A stretch of 8,945 nt of DNA, taken from positions 1-8,945 of the forward strand of contig CALKRO010000083.1 in NCBI GenBank assembly GCA_937990205.1, given 5' to 3'. The translations under genes were made by a program, and so were the position numbers. The stretch comes from an uncultured Candidatus Saccharibacteria bacterium (lineage in GTDB: Bacteria > Patescibacteriota > Saccharimonadia > Saccharimonadales > Saccharimonadaceae). Of the stretch, positions 6,505 through 8,945 are shown piece after piece. Under the pieces are notes generated by a model. That model saw only the letters and a program-made list of their open reading frames with translations, was not told where the DNA came from and searched no databases. How positions within the stretch are numbered: position 1 is the first letter of the stretch; every line of letters begins with the position of its first letter.

Positions 6505-6899
6505 TGGCAACCAAATATTCCTACGGACTTGGTCGTCGCAAAGCAGCTACTGCTCGCGCACGTCTATTTAAGGGTAAAGGTGAAATCACCATCAATAACA
6601 AGCCAGCTCTAGAGTATCTTTCTCTAAACAAAAGCTTGCTTGCTGAAGTGACCGATCCTTTAGCTCTCGTTAACAAGCAAAAAGAATTTGATGTTACAAT
6701 CCTGGTTTCCGGTGGTGGTCTAGCTGGTCAAGTCGACGCTATCAAATTGGCTATCTCTAAGGCTCTTACCTTGGAATTCCCAGATCTACGTCCAGTCTTG
6801 AAGAAAGCTGGTCTCATCAAGCGCGACCCACGCGAAAAAGAACGCAAAAAATACGGTTTACGTTCTGCCCGCAAACGCGAACAATTCTCCAAGCGTTAA
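6504..6899 (+). CDS. rpsI: 30S ribosomal protein uS9
   Basis: uS9 lies in the 30S head, and its long C-terminal tail ends in an arginine that touches the anticodon stem of the P-site tRNA. The 131-residue protein begins MATKYSYGLGRRKAATARARLFKG and has the GEITINNKP strand (about 26-34). It also has VSGGGLAGQVDAIKLAISKAL (about 68-88), LKKAGLIKRDPREKERKKYGLRSARKREQFSKR, and the exact family ending FSKR. It is the last gene of the infA operon, overlaps rplM by one base, and is followed immediately by an intrinsic terminator. Confidence 0.99.
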   Translation: MATKYSYGLGRRKAATARARLFKGKGEITINNKPALEYLSLNKSLLAEVTDPLALVNKQKEFDVTILVSGGGLAGQVDAIKLAISKALTLEFPDLRPVLKKAGLIKRDPREKERKKYGLRSARKREQFSKR

Positions 6900-6906
6900 T
6901 CAAAAG

Positions 6907-6937
6907 AAAATACTCCTCTTCTGGGGAGTATTTTTTT
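6907..6937 (+). terminator. Intrinsic terminator of the infA-rpsI operon
   Basis: AAAATACTCC (6907-6916) pairs with GGAGTATTTT (6925-6934) around an 8-nt loop, followed by a run of seven T. It starts 8 nt after the rpsI stop. The stem ends in A/T pairs, so weak stopping in the opposite direction is possible, but the reverse gene has its own terminator. Confidence 0.93.
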
Positions 6938-6953
6938 ATGTTAAAACTCAAAG

Positions 6954-6977
6954 AAAAAAGCCCGTGTTTCCACGAGC
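6954..6977 (-). terminator. Intrinsic terminator of the reversed 114-codon gene
   Basis: On the minus strand GCTCGTG and CACGGGC (one G-U pair) form a 7-bp stem closed by a GAAA tetraloop, followed by TTTTTT. The base of the stem overlaps the TAG stop codon of the gene. It converges with the rpsI terminator, about 20 bp apart. Confidence 0.9.
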
Positions 6978-7321
6978 TAAGCAGACATGGCTTCAAGATT
7001 GTAATTTTCCCGAAGAAACTTACTAAAATCCCGAATCCAGCAGGTCGCTAGATGCCGATAAGTCTGCGAAATGCGCACCACAATGGTTTTTGTTTCCAAA
7101 AAATCCTTGTAGACCGAGAGAAAAGTTAGTTCTGCCCCTGCACATGTACCAAGAGAATCCTCTAATAGTCGAAATTCCACCTCATCTGGTAGCTTATCTT
7201 GAATATAATTGATTGTGAAATAGCTCCACCCGAGTTCCTTACTTAGTCTGAGCTCGATACCAGCAGTTTTCGCGTGCTGACTATTGAATCTCTCAAAAAA
7301 CTTTGTCATTTCTTTACGCAT
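6977..7321 (-). CDS. Hypothetical 114-residue protein
   Basis: I do not recognise the family. The frame could begin five codons earlier at an ATG at 7336, but that ATG has no ribosome site. The ATG at 7321 has GGGGG eight bases upstream, so it is preferred. The protein (MRKEMTKFFERFNSQHAK...) is soluble, with mixed alpha/beta character. It has a beta-like central section (GIELRLSKELGWSYFTINYI and ELTFLSVYKDFLETKTIVVRI) and a helical C terminus (CWIRDFSKFLRENY). Cys and Trp occur but show no metal-site pattern. It has a TATAAT promoter on this strand and a tight terminator overlapping its stop, so it is a complete single-gene unit. It is convergent with the ribosomal operon and divergent from the GtrA-family gene, with which it shares a 100-bp control region. 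Confidence 0.82.
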   Translation of the reverse strand: MRKEMTKFFERFNSQHAKTAGIELRLSKELGWSYFTINYIQDKLPDEVEFRLLEDSLGTCAGAELTFLSVYKDFLETKTIVVRISQTYRHLATCWIRDFSKFLRENYNLEAMSA

Positions 7322-7353
7322 AAAAAATACCCCCATTCTAGGTTCTATTGTTT

Positions 7354-7391
7354 AACATAAGCAATCTTTATTATTATAACCCAACATAAGC
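7354..7391. repeat. 9-bp direct repeat around the reversed gene's -10 box
   Basis: AACATAAGC occurs at 7354-7362 and again at 7383-7391, start to start 29 bp (nearly three helical turns). The copies flank the minus-strand TATAAT at 7378-7373, so a dimeric regulator bound to both would cover the promoter. No regulator is identifiable in the window. Confidence 0.5.
7373..7378 (-). promoter_or_regulatory. -10 box for the reversed 114-codon gene
   Basis: On the minus strand the perfect TATAAT starts at 7378. No good -35 is present (GTTCGA at the 17-bp position). Predicted start is near 7366, giving a leader of about 45 nt that carries the GGGGG ribosome site. Confidence 0.6.
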
Positions 7392-7432
7392 GAAATCGAA
7401 CAAAAAAGTAGAAAAAATCCATCAATATCCGC

Positions 7433-7438
7433 TATAAT
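7433..7438 (+). promoter_or_regulatory. -10 box placing the GtrA-gene mRNA start at its ATG
   Basis: A perfect TATAAT ends six bases before the ATG at 7445. With the usual distance of about 7 nt, transcription begins at the A of the ATG itself. No Shine-Dalgarno exists in the preceding bases (ATAACC). The -35 region is A-rich (AGAAAA) and non-consensus. Confidence 0.65.
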
Positions 7439-7444
7439 ATAACC

Positions 7445-7978
7445 ATGGCAGAAACTAATGAATCCGCAGTGCTTTATCAAATCAATCTCAAAAATTTGAT
7501 TAAAGCTCTCAAATCACCTTCTTATCTCAAACGTTTTATTAATTACAATAAGCATATTGTATTGTATTTTGTTTTTGGCGTTCTCACTACTGTCGTCAAC
7601 CTTATTAGTTTTTATATCTTTGCCGAAATTCTCCAGATTGAAACCATTCCAGCTACCATTTGGGCCTGGGTCGTTGCCGTAGCTTTTGCTTTTATTACTA
7701 ATCGTCTCTATGTTTTTGAAAGTACCGCCAAAACTCACGCCGCTATCCTCCGTGAAGCAATACTCTTTTTCATTGCGCGCCTAGTTACGCTTGGCATTGA
7801 AGTCTTTATTATGTGGCTCTCCGTCGATGTTTGCGGCCAAAATAAACTTATTTGGAAAGTTATCTGTAATATTATTGTCATTATCGTAAACTATACTCTC
7901 AGCAAGGCTGTCGTTTTTTCCAGTAGCCGCACCTCCAAGCGCCTCGGCAAACGCCAAGACAAAAAGAACAATAATTAA
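7445..7978 (+). CDS. GtrA-family membrane protein
   Basis: GtrA-like proteins are small four-helix membrane proteins linked to export or flipping of polyprenyl-linked sugars for cell-surface polysaccharides and teichoic-acid decoration. The 177-residue protein has a cytosolic N-terminal part (1-36) and four hydrophobic segments at about 38-61, 68-86, 101-124 and 135-156, ending in a basic tail. Family landmarks are YFVFGVLTTVVNLISFY (41-57), AWVVAVAFAFITNRLYVF (74-91, with the NR-x-x-VF motif) and IVNYTLSKAVVF (147-158, the NY-x-x-SK-x-x-VF motif). No Shine-Dalgarno precedes the ATG, and the -10 box is so close that the mRNA is probably leaderless. The typical glycosyltransferase partner is not in the window. 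Family assignment is good; the exact lipid-sugar substrate is unknown. No clear terminator follows. Confidence 0.9.
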   Translation: MAETNESAVLYQINLKNLIKALKSPSYLKRFINYNKHIVLYFVFGVLTTVVNLISFYIFAEILQIETIPATIWAWVVAVAFAFITNRLYVFESTAKTHAAILREAILFFIARLVTLGIEVFIMWLSVDVCGQNKLIWKVICNIIVIIVNYTLSKAVVFSSSRTSKRLGKRQDKKNNN

Positions 7979-8024
7979 TCACCTCTTTACCTAAATAAGT
8001 AATCGAACAACCTTCAGTCTCACA

Positions 8025-8041
8025 AAGCGACCATCCCGCTT
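8025..8041. repeat. Short inverted repeat overlapping a -35 box
   Basis: AAGCG (8025-8029) and CGCTT (8037-8041) form a perfect 5-bp dyad around a 7-nt spacer and overlap the first bases of the -35 box of the next promoter. It could be an operator half-site pair or a weak end-of-transcript hairpin for the GtrA gene, though no T-run follows. Confidence 0.3.
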
Positions 8042-8068
8042 GCCAAAACACCCAAAAAGATGTATAAT
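8040..8068 (+). promoter_or_regulatory. Sigma70-type promoter for the Cys/His-rich gene
   Basis: TTGCCA (8040-8045), a 17-bp spacer and a perfect TATAAT (8063-8068) make this one of the best promoters in the window. The predicted start near 8075 leaves a leader of about 37 nt containing the AAAGGGGG ribosome site. Confidence 0.82.
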
Positions 8069-8111
8069 ATAAACATTGTTGGGCACTTACCTACAAAGGG
8101 GGAAATGTAAA

Positions 8112-8453
8112 ATGATGAATTTTAAACATGAGGATCTACCTTATAGAACATTAACTGCCACTGATAAGAAGTGCATAATACCTGGAATATTAGAGTGTAC
8201 ACCTGATGGTAGACTTACTTTTGGCCAAGTAGTTGAGCTGCATGAATCCGCAGCTACGGCTGAACGTTCATGGCGTATTAATGAGCATAAGTCTAATCAT
8301 CACTTTGATGAATGTTGCAAAGAACACAATAAATATCCTAATTGCAATTACCAGAAAGCAGGCTACCACGAGGATAAAGCTGAATGGTATGCCTATATAG
8401 CCGAACTACGTCATAAGCAACATGACGCTTTTATGGAGCTCTTAAGAAATTAG
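8112..8453 (+). CDS. Hypothetical 113-residue Cys/His-rich protein
   Basis: I do not recognise the family. The frame is open further upstream to a TTG at 8076, but that codon sits at the predicted transcription start with no ribosome site. The ATG at 8112 has AAAGGGGG nine bases upstream and is preferred; an adjacent ATG at 8115 is also possible. The protein is soluble and probably mostly helical. Cys and His residues are concentrated in the second half: His59, His63, His64, Cys68, Cys69, His72, Cys78 and His86, then His101 and His104 in LRHKQHD. The spacing suggests possible metal binding, but it is not a known zinc-finger pattern. There is an earlier Cys21/Cys29 pair. Codons are AT-rich compared with the ribosomal genes (TTA, AGA, ATA), consistent with an accessory gene. 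Its own promoter and terminator make it monocistronic. Confidence 0.82.
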   Translation: MMNFKHEDLPYRTLTATDKKCIIPGILECTPDGRLTFGQVVELHESAATAERSWRINEHKSNHHFDECCKEHNKYPNCNYQKAGYHEDKAEWYAYIAELRHKQHDAFMELLRN

Positions 8454-8524
8454 CAATTTAAAGATTTTTGATTATTTAACATAATTTTAAATTTCGTATC
8501 CATCAAACCAATGCCCAATAACAC

Positions 8525-8548
8525 GGGAGCCAGCAGGCTCCCATTTTT
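8525..8548 (+). terminator. Intrinsic terminator after the Cys/His-rich gene
   Basis: A perfect GC-rich 7-bp stem GGGAGCC/GGCTCCC with an AGCA loop is followed by ATTTTT. It lies about 70 nt after the stop codon. Confidence 0.93.
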
Positions 8549-8576
8549 ATCTTTCATAAAAAACTTTCTTTTTGGT

Positions 8577-8604
8577 TTGCGTTTTATGATAAATCTGGTA
8601 TAAT
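8577..8604 (+). promoter_or_regulatory. Extended -10 promoter for the last small gene
   Basis: TGG-TATAAT (8596-8604) is a perfect extended -10. A -35-like TTGCGT (8577-8582) is 16 bp upstream. Transcription would start near 8611, giving a leader of about 53 nt with a GC-rich hairpin and AAGGAGGG. Confidence 0.8.
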
Positions 8605-8621
8605 ATATATATCACATATTT

Positions 8622-8640
8622 GCGCCTAAATTTTTGGCGT
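8622..8640 (+). other. Leader hairpin
   Basis: GCGCC (8622-8626) and GGCGT (8636-8640) form a 5-bp stem (one G-U pair) with a 9-nt AU loop in the mRNA leader, ahead of the motif GCACATT and the ribosome site. It is not followed by a T-run, so it is not a terminator. Confidence 0.45.
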
Positions 8641-8663
8641 GCACATTAACAAGGAGGGTGTTT

Positions 8664-8945
8664 ATGTCAGAAAATTCTGAAATTGCCGTGCTGAAAGTAA
8701 ACTTATGCGAAACTAATCGCAGTATTGAGAAGGCTGAAGCGAATCTCGTTTTAATTCGTGCCGAGTACGATACTACCATTAAGCGTCACAGTGCCTTTTA
8801 TGGGCCGATTGAAAGACTACGAATTCAGCTTGCCTCTGAAAATCTCAAATCCAGACCTCAGAGAAGTCTTATTGAAACGCTGAATCAGGAACTTGAAGAT
8901 CTGATTAAAGAGCAAGGTGTTGTAAAGTCGGAAATCGATAGCCTT
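8664..8945 (+). CDS. Hypothetical coiled-coil-like protein, 3' end outside window
   Basis: An open frame of 94 codons runs to the window edge without a stop. Start and strand are well supported: AAGGAGGG lies six to seven bases before the ATG, behind an extended -10 promoter. The protein begins MSENSEIAVLKVNLCETNRS. It is rich in Glu, Leu, Ile, Lys and Arg with hydrophobic residues at heptad-like spacing (for example IEKAEANLVLIRAEY and LIETLNQELEDLIKEQG). Two long helices probably form a coiled coil, broken near FYGPIERL and SRPQRS. There is no signal peptide or membrane segment in the visible part. I do not recognise the family; it could be the N-terminal section of a larger cytosolic or scaffold protein. 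Confidence 0.8.
   Translation, partial: MSENSEIAVLKVNLCETNRSIEKAEANLVLIRAEYDTTIKRHSAFYGPIERLRIQLASENLKSRPQRSLIETLNQELEDLIKEQGVVKSEIDSL

Noticed and set aside
7322..7336. Earlier ATG for the reversed 114-codon gene
   Set aside because: No ribosome site before it; the ATG at 7321 has GGGGG at eight bases, and that GGGGG would be inside the coding region otherwise.
8105..8110. ATG-TAA start-stop pair just before the real start
   Set aside because: Only two bases from the GGGGG ribosome site, too close for efficient initiation; likely chance.
8076..8111. TTG start extending the Cys/His-rich protein by 12 residues
   Set aside because: The TTG coincides with the predicted transcription start and lacks a ribosome site; the extension contains the real Shine-Dalgarno.
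1..8945. CRISPR arrays, tRNA or rRNA genes, insertion sequences
   Set aside because: No regular repeat-spacer pattern, cloverleaf-like gene, transposase frame or terminal inverted repeats were found by reading.

Overview
The window looks like a chromosomal segment of a reduced-genome bacterium of the Patescibacteria/CPR type, most likely a Saccharibacteria (TM7) relative. The evidence is the end of a spc/alpha ribosomal-protein cluster with short proteins, a cysteine-free bL36, a sortase where adk/map often sit, and several orphan small proteins. The genetic code appears standard: Trp is TGG, and TGA is not read through in any gene seen here. The lineage call is inference from protein style, not from a marker tree.

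Layout. 1-1477: the C-terminal half of SecY (cut by the window edge), followed after 14 nt by a membrane-anchored sortase. 1478-2883: an accessory island. It holds a standalone small gene with its own promoter and terminator (1653-1910, +) and a reversed 277-codon gene for a charged cytosolic protein (1957-2790, -) that carries an internal duplicated motif. 2884-6899: an unbroken same-strand operon infA-rpmJ-rpsM-rpsK-rpsD-rpoA-rplQ-rplM-rpsI, ending in a strong intrinsic terminator. rpmJ (3194-3310) is only 38 codons and starts with GTG, so it is easily missed. Four of the junctions are TAATG stop/start overlaps preceded by Shine-Dalgarno sequences, implying translational coupling. 6950-7445: a convergent pair of terminators, then a reversed 114-codon orphan gene, then a divergent promoter region with a 9-bp direct repeat. 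7445-7978: a GtrA-family four-helix membrane protein whose -10 box lies so close to the ATG that its mRNA should be leaderless. 8040-8945: two more standalone small genes, each with a strong promoter; the first also has a clear terminator. One encodes a Cys/His-rich protein and the other a coiled-coil-like protein that runs off the window.

How it works together. The core is translation and transcription machinery (IF1, five 30S/50S proteins typical of the alpha operon, RNA polymerase alpha, then uL13/uS9), driven by a promoter directly upstream of infA. SecY and the sortase form a plausible export and surface-anchoring pair at the end of the upstream transcript. The remaining genes are unrecognised, mostly monocistronic, and separated by intrinsic terminators. 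The points most worth attention are the zinc-ligand-free bL36, the leaderless or near-leaderless promoters, the repeat in the 277-residue protein, the common architecture of the small-gene leaders, and the interruption of the secY-infA junction.
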